Shown: positions 25,156 through 33,027 of the stretch, piece by piece
Position numbering within the stretch: position 1 is the first letter of the stretch
Layout of the letters: each line of letters opens with the position of its first letter
NCBI GenBank assembly: GCA_002492725.1
Contig: DLAF01000025.1
Coordinates: forward strand, 23,436 to 65,853
Length of the DNA stretch: 42,418 nucleotides
Direction of reading: 5' to 3'
From: Lachnospiraceae bacterium UBA7054
Lineage (GTDB): Bacteria; Bacillota; Clostridia; Lachnospirales; Lachnospiraceae
The notes under the pieces: model-generated
Told to the model about the DNA's origin: nothing
Databases searched by the model: none
What the model saw: only the letters and a program-made list of their open reading frames with translations
Position numbers and translations under genes: made by a program

Positions 25156-26436
25156 TTATTCCCGCTCCGGCTCCTTCCCCGAAAAAACCAGGTGCAGCAC
25201 ATGTGCTAAAACATCACACGCGTTATGTATTTCCTCCTCGGTATTATTCTGGGCACCCAGTTCGATCAGAAGGGACTTTGGGCAAAGGTGCATATTATAG
25301 CGGTAGGCCTTCAGATAAATCCTGCGGGCGATCCCCGGATAATATTCGTTGCAGGCTGCCTGCATCTGGAAGGACAAAGAAAGATTGTCCGCAAGATAAG
25401 GATTTTCCAACTGCTCGATTGGCCCCTTCTTTGTGCGGCACAGGCCGTTAAAAAACATGAACTGTGCGGTGGGACGCCCCTGCATATCTAACACCAGCCG
25501 TCTGTCCTTTGGCATTTCATCCCGATGCAGATCGATCACCGCCTCAATCGAAGGATTTTCCGCTAAAATGCTCTCGATCGCAGGCAGGGAATTGCTGTAA
25601 GCATAGTCTCTGTCCTCATCATAACACCCGCTATTATGTATTACATTGTACCCGTAGCGCTCACGCAAAAGTTTTGCCAGATATTCACCCGCCCCCACAA
25701 TACCGTTATTCTCGTCACCCGGAATGGAATCGACAAAGCTCTCCTTCGAGTGCGTGTGATAAATCAGGATCTGCGGCGCGTCCGTACTGCCGTGAATGCT
25801 CATGTCCTTTTCCAACAGTGCATCCGCCCGCAAAAGCTCCTCCCCGGCCACCGTCGTGCTGTCTACCGCATAGAACGCTTTGATCAGGGATTGATAATCC
25901 GTCAGGTCCTCCCAACGGTATCGGTAGCTCTTCTCCTCCGCCTGCACAAACATTCTCTCATCGTCTTCCTTCGTTTCCTCTGCTGCTTCTTCCTGCGTCT
26001 GCCTTTCCGCCTCCTCCTGCGCCGTTAAATAACGGTTGTTTTCCTCTTGGAGGGCAGATTCCATACTCCCTTCCAGATGCAGAGCATCCTCTTCGTAATC
26101 AAGCGCCTCCTCCGGCACGCCCTTCCTGTCCTCATCGCTTCCCTCCGGCAAAAGCAGTCTGGCATAATCGCTCTCCGTCACACCGGCCCGTCCGTTTTCC
26201 ATGAGAAAAAGGAGTGCAGGATACTGCATAAGAAGCCCCCTCTCAAAAACATCTCCCTCCGCCTTTCCGTGGCCCCCGTCAAACATCCTGCGAATCCCCG
26301 GCAGATAAGTCTCCATCCAAAATCCGCCCGTCCGGGGGAAAATGCTTGCTTTCTCCTTTTTCTCCCGCTCCCGCACAAACTCCGCGCCCCCGAAGCACAA
26401 AGATACAATAACGAGTGCTATTAAAATTTTTCCCAT
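25156..26436 (-). CDS. spoIIP: Stage II sporulation protein P
   Basis: This 426-residue protein is the peptidoglycan amidase/endopeptidase of the SpoIID-SpoIIM-SpoIIP engulfment complex. One N-terminal transmembrane helix (about 3-21) anchors it, then a Glu-rich linker and the SpoIIP domain, with YHTHSKESF, IDLHRDE and IELGAQNNTEEE carrying the zinc-binding His and catalytic residues of the family. The start is Met8 of the longest frame: AAAGGA lies 6 nt upstream of ATG 26436 and the first ATG (26457) has none. It follows gpr by about 70 bp. The neighbourhood gpr-spoIIP next to rpsT and lepA is typical for clostridia. Confidence 0.93.
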   Translation of the reverse strand: MGKILIALVIVSLCFGGAEFVREREKKEKASIFPRTGGFWMETYLPGIRRMFDGGHGKAEGDVFERGLLMQYPALLFLMENGRAGVTESDYARLLLPEGSDEDRKGVPEEALDYEEDALHLEGSMESALQEENNRYLTAQEEAERQTQEEAAEETKEDDERMFVQAEEKSYRYRWEDLTDYQSLIKAFYAVDSTTVAGEELLRADALLEKDMSIHGSTDAPQILIYHTHSKESFVDSIPGDENNGIVGAGEYLAKLLRERYGYNVIHNSGCYDEDRDYAYSNSLPAIESILAENPSIEAVIDLHRDEMPKDRRLVLDMQGRPTAQFMFFNGLCRTKKGPIEQLENPYLADNLSLSFQMQAACNEYYPGIARRIYLKAYRYNMHLCPKSLLIELGAQNNTEEEIHNACDVLAHVLHLVFSGKEPERE

Positions 26437-26506
26437 CCACTTTCCTTTACTCCGCATAGTAAGTTATATGCGCATGAAACGGGAGTTCATACCAGGACTT
26501 GCATAC

Positions 26507-27385
26507 TCAAAAATTTAGGGCGCTGTTGATCCCATCACAGATGATGTGGCTGATCTGGCGGATCTGTTGATCCACATCCTTGGTGGTAACGTACATATTA
26601 TTCAGTTCCTTCAACGTAGCGGGCCGTTCCCCCATGGCGTCTCCCACAATAGTCGCCGCATCCACTACGGTCGGTACGCCAAGAGCCAGCACGGGTACCT
26701 TAAGCGTCTCCTTCGTGATTGCGTTTCTGTGATTGCCCACCCCCGATCCCGGGTGGATCCCCGTATTTGTAATTTGAATGGTACGGTTTAAGCGTTTTGT
26801 GGAACGTGCCGCCAGCGCGTCGATCACGATCACCAAATCGGGTTTCGTCTCACCGATCACCCCCTTGATGATCTCCGCAGACTCCATTCCCGTCTTTGCC
26901 ATAACACCGGGTACTAAACTACTGACCAGGTGCATTTTGGTCCGATTGTAGGCAACCTTTCCGTATTCCATCACAATATGCCTGTTGACAAAAAGATTAT
27001 CCACCACATTCGGCCCGAGGGAGTCCGCTGTCACCTCCCTGTTACCGAGTCCCACCACCAGGATCGACTGCTCCTTTTCCGGATTCGGCAGGATCCCCCG
27101 AATCTGTTCCGCCAGGATCTGCGAGATTTCCTGATGGTAGTCCTCCTCCGGCTCCGTCATGGCAGGAGCCTCCAGAGTGATATAGGTTCCCATGGGTTTC
27201 CCGAGCGCCTTCGCGCCGTTTTTCGTCTCTATGACCACCCGCGTGATATGCACGTCGCTCTTCTCGTCATAGTGTTCCTCCACCACGACCCCGTGCAGCC
27301 CGGACTCTTTCTCCCCTATGCTCTCTCTGGCTTCCAACGCCAAGTCCGTCCTGACATTTGACCAGCTATCCATATCAATTTCCAT
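26507..27385 (-). CDS. gpr: Germination protease GPR
   Basis: This 292-residue protein matches GPR, the A25 peptidase that degrades small acid-soluble spore proteins in the first minutes of germination. Features are VRTDLALEA near the N-terminus, VVGLGNREVTADSLGP, SSLVPGVMAKTGMES, IDALAARSTKRLN and NTGIHPGSGVGNHR. It is made in the forespore as an inactive zymogen, cleaved after a short propeptide. The ATG 27385 has AAAGGA too close; ATG 27373 is an alternative start with a weak SD. It diverges from rpsT across 249 bp. Forespore promoters are usual for gpr, but I could not identify a convincing sigma-G site. Confidence 0.95.
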   Translation of the reverse strand: MEIDMDSWSNVRTDLALEARESIGEKESGLHGVVVEEHYDEKSDVHITRVVIETKNGAKALGKPMGTYITLEAPAMTEPEEDYHQEISQILAEQIRGILPNPEKEQSILVVGLGNREVTADSLGPNVVDNLFVNRHIVMEYGKVAYNRTKMHLVSSLVPGVMAKTGMESAEIIKGVIGETKPDLVIVIDALAARSTKRLNRTIQITNTGIHPGSGVGNHRNAITKETLKVPVLALGVPTVVDAATIVGDAMGERPATLKELNNMYVTTKDVDQQIRQISHIICDGINSALNF

Positions 27386-27500
27386 TCCTTTCCGGCTTCG
27401 CAGCCGCTTGCTTTTCTTCTGCAGCTGTTATATTTTATGCGGATTCTTTCTGCCTGCCCATTTTCTTTTCTATTTTTTGCAAAAATAAACAAAATATGTA

Positions 27501-27529
27501 TTGACATCCCCATTCCCATAATCTACAAT
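27501..27529 (+). promoter_or_regulatory. Sigma-A promoter of rpsT
   Basis: A perfect TTGACA (27501-27506), 17-bp spacer and TACAAT (27524-27529) point to strong vegetative expression of rpsT, as expected for a ribosomal protein. Confidence 0.85.
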
Positions 27530-27634
27530 AATATGCGTATGTTTCCGCTTGACTTACTGCTTGCGGATGAAATAACCGTGTCTGCCATGGATGACACGTC
27601 ACAATAAGCAATTGCATTTGAAATGGAGGATGTT

Positions 27635-27898
27635 ATGGCTAATATCAAATCTGCGAAAAAGAGAATCTTGGTGAACAGGACAAAGGCTGAGAGAAACAAG
27701 TCCATCAAGTCCGGCGTTAAGACAGCGATCAAAAAGGTTTACGCTGCCATCGAAGCACAAGACAAGGCGGCTGCACAGAGCGCGCTTCTGGCTGCTACCT
27801 CTGCCATTGATAAGGCCACCAAGAAAGGTGTCTACCACAAAAACACTTCCGCAAGGAAGGTGTCCCGCATGGCTCTTGCCGTAAACAAAATGGCATAA
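27635..27898 (+). CDS. rpsT: 30S ribosomal protein S20
   Basis: This 87-residue, Lys/Arg/Ala-rich protein begins MANIKSAKKRI, the canonical S20 start, and ends VNKMA. S20 binds 16S rRNA and stabilises the small-subunit body. The start at ATG 27635 has GGAGG 5 nt upstream. It is the only clear plus-strand gene in the window, monocistronic with its own promoter and terminator. The leader of about 100 nt (27530-27634) contains no obvious second gene. Confidence 0.98.
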   Translation: MANIKSAKKRILVNRTKAERNKSIKSGVKTAIKKVYAAIEAQDKAAAQSALLAATSAIDKATKKGVYHKNTSARKVSRMALAVNKMA

Positions 27899-27930
27899 AG
27901 AAGCGGGATTTTATAAAGATGCATGAAAGA

Positions 27931-27957
27931 AGCGGGTGTGTTGCACCCGCTCTTTTT
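27931..27957 (+). terminator. Intrinsic terminator of rpsT
   Basis: AGCGGGTG/CACCCGCT is an 8-bp stem with loop TGTTG and is followed by a TCTTTTT tract. It lies 33 bp beyond the rpsT stop. On the other strand the hairpin is followed by a looser T-rich stretch, so it may also end the convergent TPM operon. Confidence 0.9.
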
Positions 27958-27990
27958 GCGCGCATCTTGAGTCTGCTTATGCGCTCCTCT

Positions 27991-28866
27991 TTATCTGCTG
28001 CGGCCCCCGCCTCCGTGATGACCGCCGCCTCCGCCGTGGCTGCCTCCGCCGCCATGACCGCCGCTGCTGCTCGTTTCAATCTTTCTCTGCGTCACCGTCT
28101 TTCGCAAAAATCTGTCCGTCTGCACGTGGAAGACAGGCTCTCCCCCCGCCACATAAGTGGTCGCCGTGGTCGTCTTTCTTCCTTTTTTAGACTGCCAGTT
28201 GCAGATTATAAATATAGCAGCTGTTATCAATCCAATCGCCCAAGGTACAACCCCCGGCACGCTGAAGTGGAATACCCGCCAGCCCAGCATATCATGATAA
28301 AATGTATTGATATAGAGTTTGTATGCGCGGTAGGGATTCTTCTCCACGTAACGATAAACATTGTCCAGCAGATGATCGATATCCTCCGTGTAATAGGCGT
28401 CCCTTGCCCTGCCGGTGGTACAAAACCAGGTATGGATCATGCCGTCGTCCTCCCTGGAATAGTTGTCCACGAGCACTACCCCGTCCCCGTCAGGTTTGTC
28501 ATAGCCCATACCGTTCTGTTCCCAAAACTGCTCCGCATAGACCCGCACATATTCTTCTGAATACGCCTGCGGTTCATACGACTTCGCGAACTCCGCAAGC
28601 GGCTCATTAAGCGTGATCAGCACAATGTCACAGCCCGTCTGCTTTTCCCGCTTGGCAATCAGCTTGCGCAGTTTTTCTTCCTGCTTATCCGTCAGCACAT
28701 CCGCTTCGTCAAACACCCGCTCCGTAACGGTGCAATCCGTATTCGTCCGCTGATAGTCCACTGCTTTCGCAATGCCCCAATGACCTGCCTGAAACAGAAA
28801 GAACAGACAGACCATCGCTGTCAGTACAATATAGAGCCACTTAAAGTATCGAAAATATTCTCTCAA
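27991..28866 (-). CDS. TPM-domain membrane protein with Gly/His-rich tail
   Basis: This 291-residue protein has an N-terminal hydrophobic segment (about 9-30), a TPM/YgcG-type extracytoplasmic domain (about 48-170: RVFDEADVLTDKQEEKLRKLIAKRE, then CDIVLITLNE and DGVVLVDN), a second transmembrane segment (about 226-244) and a low-complexity tail, GGHGGGGSHGGGGGHHGGGG. TPM proteins are a membrane-associated phosphatase-like family of unclear physiology. The tail resembles others in the family but has several histidines, which might bind metal. The start is TTG 28866 with GGAGG 8 nt upstream, 12 bp after the zinc-ribbon gene, so it is the final gene of the operon. Function unknown. Confidence 0.85.
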   Translation of the reverse strand: MREYFRYFKWLYIVLTAMVCLFFLFQAGHWGIAKAVDYQRTNTDCTVTERVFDEADVLTDKQEEKLRKLIAKREKQTGCDIVLITLNEPLAEFAKSYEPQAYSEEYVRVYAEQFWEQNGMGYDKPDGDGVVLVDNYSREDDGMIHTWFCTTGRARDAYYTEDIDHLLDNVYRYVEKNPYRAYKLYINTFYHDMLGWRVFHFSVPGVVPWAIGLITAAIFIICNWQSKKGRKTTTATTYVAGGEPVFHVQTDRFLRKTVTQRKIETSSSGGHGGGGSHGGGGGHHGGGGRSR

Positions 28867-28878
28867 GGTCCATCCCTC

Positions 28879-29862
28879 CTACAAAATCTCCATTACCTGC
28901 ACGGCAATCTGACAGGCCGCCGTCACCACCGCAAACACCGAAGCCGCATAGAGCAGTACCTTGGTCTTGGAAACCGGAGTGACGCCTACCACCTTTCCCG
29001 TCTGTCCGTTGACATGGTAGCGATAAACCTGATCTTTATAGCGGTAAAAATACTGCCACACAGGCAGTAGTGCATAATGCTCTCCCCTACCCTTCAGGTT
29101 CAGGTCTCTGCGATAAGGGCGCATCGTGACATAACCGTTAAGAGAAGCCTGCATGAGCTGCTCCGACGCCAGTCTTGCCTTCTGTTTGGCCCGCTCCTCC
29201 AGTTCACCCGCCTTCTGGTTGTAAACCTCCCCGTAAAAGCCGGAAAGATACTTTGGCACAAAATCCGCAAGCCCCTGATAGTCATAAGGCTCCATCAGAT
29301 CCATGGTTCCGTCGTCCATGGCGTAGGAAGCATCCACCGGAATCCGGTCAAAATCCACATTCATCCTGCGCTGTACCTCAAAATAAGAAGTTTCCGTATA
29401 CTCTGTATTGCCGCTGCGCCAGGTTCTGACCTTGGTCCCCTCTCCGGCATAATCGTAGTCGGCATCATAGTCATAGAGCCAGAAAGGCACATAGGTGCCT
29501 TCCATCTTTTCCAGGCTTTTTGCGGACATAAAATCGGAAGGTGCAAAGAGACGCCTTTGAAATTCCTGCTCCATCGCCGCTGCCGCCATCTGCCTGCTCA
29601 CACGGAAGGGCAGAATCAAATGCGGCTCATAGCCGCCTTCCACCCTCTCGTTGAAAATCAGGTACATACCGCAATGCTCACATCTGCATGCCGAGGTATA
29701 GTCCGTAATCGTCAAGGGTGCTCCACAGTTTACACACCGTTCCATGGAATCCTCCATGATCTGCTCTTCGCTGTCCTCGCTCTCGCAGTGCGGGCAGTAC
29801 ATTCTGCCCTTATCCGGCGCATAAACGGCATTGCCGCCACAGTTTTTGCACTTATATATCAT
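28879..29862 (-). CDS. Zinc-ribbon membrane protein
   Basis: This 327-residue protein starts with paired zinc ribbons (CKNCGG at 4-9 with CPHCES about 23-28, then CVNCGAPL with CRCEHCGM). The middle is a soluble domain rich in Tyr, Asp and Glu with PFWLYDYDADYDY, seen in other clostridial zinc-ribbon proteins, and the C-terminus has one or two hydrophobic helices (about 300-325). It has no enzymatic motif. It is cotranscribed with the PurF-like gene (23 bp upstream) and TPM gene (12 bp downstream). SD AAGGAG lies near ATG 29862. The TPM neighbour and the membrane tail suggest a common membrane function (inference). Confidence 0.8.
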   Translation of the reverse strand: MIYKCKNCGGNAVYAPDKGRMYCPHCESEDSEEQIMEDSMERCVNCGAPLTITDYTSACRCEHCGMYLIFNERVEGGYEPHLILPFRVSRQMAAAAMEQEFQRRLFAPSDFMSAKSLEKMEGTYVPFWLYDYDADYDYAGEGTKVRTWRSGNTEYTETSYFEVQRRMNVDFDRIPVDASYAMDDGTMDLMEPYDYQGLADFVPKYLSGFYGEVYNQKAGELEERAKQKARLASEQLMQASLNGYVTMRPYRRDLNLKGRGEHYALLPVWQYFYRYKDQVYRYHVNGQTGKVVGVTPVSKTKVLLYAASVFAVVTAACQIAVQVMEIL

Positions 29863-29885
29863 TTATATACTCCTTCCATTCGGGG

Positions 29886-31292
29886 TTATCTCTTGCCATC
29901 CCAGCAGTAGGTACAAAGCTTACACTTGTCGATGCCGACGGAGGCAATCATATCATCCAGTCGATGGTAGCGGAGCGTGGTAAAATTCAGCCTCTCCCGA
30001 ATTTTTTCAAGCATTTGCCCGTACTCCGTGCTGTTGGGATCCGCATACACCGACAGATTGGGGTATTTATTATCCCCCTCCAGCTCCTTGATCACCCTGC
30101 GGGCAATCAGTTCCATCTCCGAAGTGGAACGGGAGAAATTCAGATATTTACAACCAAAGAGCAAAGGCGGGCAGGCAGGTCTGATATGCACCTCCTTCGC
30201 ACCGCTCTGGTAGAGAAACTCCGTGGTCTCCCGCAGCTGCGTGCCCCGCACGATGGAATCGTCGATCAAAAGCAGGCTTCTGTCCATAATCAGATCATGC
30301 ACCGGAAGCAGCTTCATCTTTGCAATCAAATCGCGTTTACTCTGTATAGTGGGCATAAAGGAACGGGGCCAAGTGGGTGTATACTTGATAAACGGTCTGG
30401 AGAAAGGAATCCCCGACTCATTGGCGTAACCAATAGCATGGGCCGTTCCGGAATCCGGCACCCCGGCCACGATATCAGGCTTAACGTCATCTCGCTTTGC
30501 CAGCATCGCGCCGCAGCGATAGCGCATCTCCTCCACACTGACACCCTCATAGGAAGAAGAAGGATAACCATAGTAGATCCACAAAAAGGTACAGATCTTC
30601 ATATCCTTTCCCGGCGCCGCCAGGGTCTTTATGCCCTCGGGGGTCACAATGACGACCTCCCCGGGACCAAGCTCCCGCTCCGGCACATAGCCCAGATTCA
30701 AATAAGCAAAGCTCTCAAAGGAAACGCAGTATGCCTCCTCCTTCTTTCCGATAGTGACAGGCGTGCGCCCCATCCTGTCTCTGGCCGCATAGATGCCTTT
30801 CGGCGTCATAAGCAGGATCGTCATGGAACCGTCAATCAGCTCCTGTGCATACTGAATGCCTTCGATCAGATTATCCCTTTGGTTGATGATGGCCGCCACC
30901 AGTTCCGTGGCGTTGATATCACCACCGCTCATCTCCAGGAAATGTCCCTTCCCATGCTGAAAAATCTCCGTTACGATATCATCCTTATTGTTGATTCTGC
31001 CCACCGTAGTGATGGCATAGGTGCCGTGATGGGAACGGATAATCAACGGCTGCGGCTCGTAATCTGAGATACAGCCGATACCAAGCGCGCCGTGCATATG
31101 ATTAATGTCCTTGTCAAACTTTGTACGGAAAGGCGTGTTTTCGATATTGTGGATAGCCCGGTTAAACCCGTCCTCCTCATCGTACAGCGCCATACCCGCC
31201 CGCCTGGTACCCAGGTGGGAATGATAGTCCGTTCCAAAAAACAAGTCAAAGATACAATTTTCCTTTGATGCCACTCCAAAAAAGCCGCCCAT
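29886..31292 (-). CDS. PurF-like amidophosphoribosyltransferase homologue lacking Cys nucleophile
   Basis: The 468-residue protein has the two domains of PurF: an N-terminal class II glutaminase fold and a C-terminal phosphoribosyltransferase with the PRPP loop LLIDDSIVRGT (342-351). In PurF the glutaminase begins CGVFG after processing. Here the protein reads MGGFFGV, so the cysteine is a glycine and no propeptide exists. The motifs HRGQ, the RYAT loop and NGN are also absent: HSHLGTRRAG, GIGCISD and TVGRINN stand there. It ends with CKLCTYC, like the iron-sulfur cysteines of PurF. It cannot hydrolyse glutamine by the usual chemistry; ammonia-dependent or other phosphoribosyl transfer is possible. 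It is a PurF paralogue, not the purine biosynthesis enzyme (inference). SD AAGGAG precedes ATG 31292. Confidence 0.9.
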   Translation of the reverse strand: MGGFFGVASKENCIFDLFFGTDYHSHLGTRRAGMALYDEEDGFNRAIHNIENTPFRTKFDKDINHMHGALGIGCISDYEPQPLIIRSHHGTYAITTVGRINNKDDIVTEIFQHGKGHFLEMSGGDINATELVAAIINQRDNLIEGIQYAQELIDGSMTILLMTPKGIYAARDRMGRTPVTIGKKEEAYCVSFESFAYLNLGYVPERELGPGEVVIVTPEGIKTLAAPGKDMKICTFLWIYYGYPSSSYEGVSVEEMRYRCGAMLAKRDDVKPDIVAGVPDSGTAHAIGYANESGIPFSRPFIKYTPTWPRSFMPTIQSKRDLIAKMKLLPVHDLIMDRSLLLIDDSIVRGTQLRETTEFLYQSGAKEVHIRPACPPLLFGCKYLNFSRSTSEMELIARRVIKELEGDNKYPNLSVYADPNSTEYGQMLEKIRERLNFTTLRYHRLDDMIASVGIDKCKLCTYCWDGKR

Positions 31293-31306
31293 CCCTTATT
31301 CTCCTT

Positions 31307-31882
31307 TTAACCTGTGTATGTTTTCTGTTCCTCGCTACTGATCTCACAGCCGCATCTGCCGCCCTCTTTCACCCTTCGCAGCACTCTCTGCGCCTGTATG
31401 TATAATTCCTGATAATTCCCGGCGGTTTCTCCTAAAGCCACACCTGCGCTCAAAGTAACGGCAGGAAATTCTTCGCCTGCGTGCAAAAGCCTGTCATTCA
31501 CCATAGCGATCCTTCTGCGGATACCGCTCACATGCTCGGCCGACATTCCCTCGATCCAGAGACCAAAAAGATCCTCCTCCAGTCTGCCGATTGCATCCAC
31601 GGATCGAAAATTTTCACACAGAGCAGCCGCCACTGCCTGCAGAACACGATCCCCTGTCCCGCTTCCGTGCCGTTCATTGATCTCCCGCATGCGGTCCACA
31701 TCCACCAGAACAAGGCAGCCCTGCTCCTGCCTGCCCGCCAATGCTTTTTCCACGATTCGCCGAAAAGTCCGCTGATTCGCAATACCCGTGAGCGCATCCC
31801 GCTCCCCGGAGCCATAGACTCTTCCTCTCGATCTGCCCTGTGGCTCTTTGTCTGCAATCAGATGCCGCAGAAGCTTTTTCAC
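31307..31882 (-). CDS. Degenerate GGDEF protein (putative c-di-GMP receptor)
   Basis: This 191-residue protein is a GGDEF domain with a short N-terminus. The DxD-type metal region (LVDVDRMREIN, 59-69) is preserved, and RSVD (93-96) is the I-site RxxD placed as in PleD. The active-site GGDEF, expected at 102-106, is EEDLF. Without the two glycines GTP cannot be bound in the usual way, while the inhibitory c-di-GMP site remains. A receptor role is therefore more likely than synthesis. There is no PAS, HAMP or membrane segment. Start is GTG 31882 with GGAGG about 7-8 nt upstream. It is 11 bp after the hydrolase and 14 bp before the PurF-like gene. Confidence 0.85.
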   Translation of the reverse strand: MKKLLRHLIADKEPQGRSRGRVYGSGERDALTGIANQRTFRRIVEKALAGRQEQGCLVLVDVDRMREINERHGSGTGDRVLQAVAAALCENFRSVDAIGRLEEDLFGLWIEGMSAEHVSGIRRRIAMVNDRLLHAGEEFPAVTLSAGVALGETAGNYQELYIQAQRVLRRVKEGGRCGCEISSEEQKTYTG

Positions 31883-31893
31883 CGCACTCCCTC

Positions 31894-32928
31894 CTAACGC
31901 TTCTCTTTTATCTTACTGTAAGTTGGGGCGGTTTGCAATAAAAATGCAAAGATCCTCGTCCAATATTCTTCCAAGACCGCCGTACCGGAACTGAAGATTT
32001 CATGTTTGACACCCGATACCCTGATCAGCTTTACCTGCCCTTCTTTTCGTCCGCCAAGCTTCCTTACAAACCGCTTCTGCGCTTTGTTTGAGACATAATT
32101 TTCATGCTCCGCCTGAAAAATAAGCACAGGACAGATTATGTCCCGCCATGCCCTGTCCATCAGGAAACGGTGCAGACGCACCGCCTGCCACAGCCATCCG
32201 TAAGAACCCGCGCTCAACTGAAACAGCGGCTCCGCATCCCGCTTTTTCTGATAATAGAGGAAACGTGCCTCACTGATGCCGGCGCTGTCTGCAAATCGCT
32301 CCTGCCCGTTATAAGGATGATGACCGATCAGATAACGTTCCCTTTTTCCTGCCAGGCAGAAAGCGCCCGCAATCAGAGCAGCAAGCCCCCAGGGAAGCGG
32401 CGCGCTGCTGGGCCGGATCATGGGGGAAGAGAGGATGATACCGGAAAACAGCTTGGGCGCCTTCGCCGCAGCCGCGGCCGCGATACCGCCGCCCATGGAA
32501 TGCCCGTAAAGGTACAACGGCAGCTGCGGGAACTCACGCGCCGCCATGCGGCTTACAAAGAGCAGATCCTCCACATATCTTATGTAATCGTCCACAAACA
32601 CAAGCGACTTATCTTCCCTGTCGCTGCACAGCCGATAACTGCGTCCGTGTCCGCAGTGCTCGTGCATATAAACATGATAACCGCCGCGCAGGAAATAATA
32701 AATCGTCTCCCGATGCTTTTCGATTGTCTCCGTGTAGCCGTGAGACATCACGACGATCCCCTGCGGCGATTCCGAGAGCGCACGCACAAAAAATATCTTT
32801 TTCTCCGCCTCACGTTCACAGTATGCCGCTTCCATCCTTTTCTCCAAATAGGGCGTTACGACCTCATCCATCGTCTGCGCATAGCTCTCTTCGGTTAGCA
32901 AAATCTCCCTTAACTGCTCTCTATCCAT
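31894..32928 (-). CDS. Alpha/beta hydrolase (monoacylglycerol lipase-like)
   Basis: This 344-residue protein has the alpha/beta hydrolase fold of lysophospholipase/monoglyceride lipase type. The nucleophile elbow is YGHSMGGG, the oxyanion strand VVMSHGYTE, and the catalytic Asp/His pair is likely VLIFQAEHENYVSNK and GVKHEIF, as in relatives. There is no signal peptide, so it is cytoplasmic. Start at ATG 32928 has GGGAG 5 nt upstream; the longer frame to 33009 lacks an SD. About 100 bp separate it from the symporter upstream and 11 bp from the GGDEF gene. Substrate unknown; lipid or acyl esters are the usual ones for the family. Confidence 0.85.
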   Translation of the reverse strand: MDREQLREILLTEESYAQTMDEVVTPYLEKRMEAAYCEREAEKKIFFVRALSESPQGIVVMSHGYTETIEKHRETIYYFLRGGYHVYMHEHCGHGRSYRLCSDREDKSLVFVDDYIRYVEDLLFVSRMAAREFPQLPLYLYGHSMGGGIAAAAAAKAPKLFSGIILSSPMIRPSSAPLPWGLAALIAGAFCLAGKRERYLIGHHPYNGQERFADSAGISEARFLYYQKKRDAEPLFQLSAGSYGWLWQAVRLHRFLMDRAWRDIICPVLIFQAEHENYVSNKAQKRFVRKLGGRKEGQVKLIRVSGVKHEIFSSGTAVLEEYWTRIFAFLLQTAPTYSKIKEKR

Positions 32929-33027
32929 TTTCGCTCCCGTAAAATTAGCACTTCCGTGTAATCTTTCCATCTTCTCCCACACCGGAGCGTTTCCTGCAAT
33001 GGCACGCACCGGACGCTTTCTGTGCCG

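Noticed and set aside
27386..27500. Sigma-G promoter for gpr
   Set aside because: Loose matches exist in the A/T-rich gap but no pair with acceptable spacing stood out.
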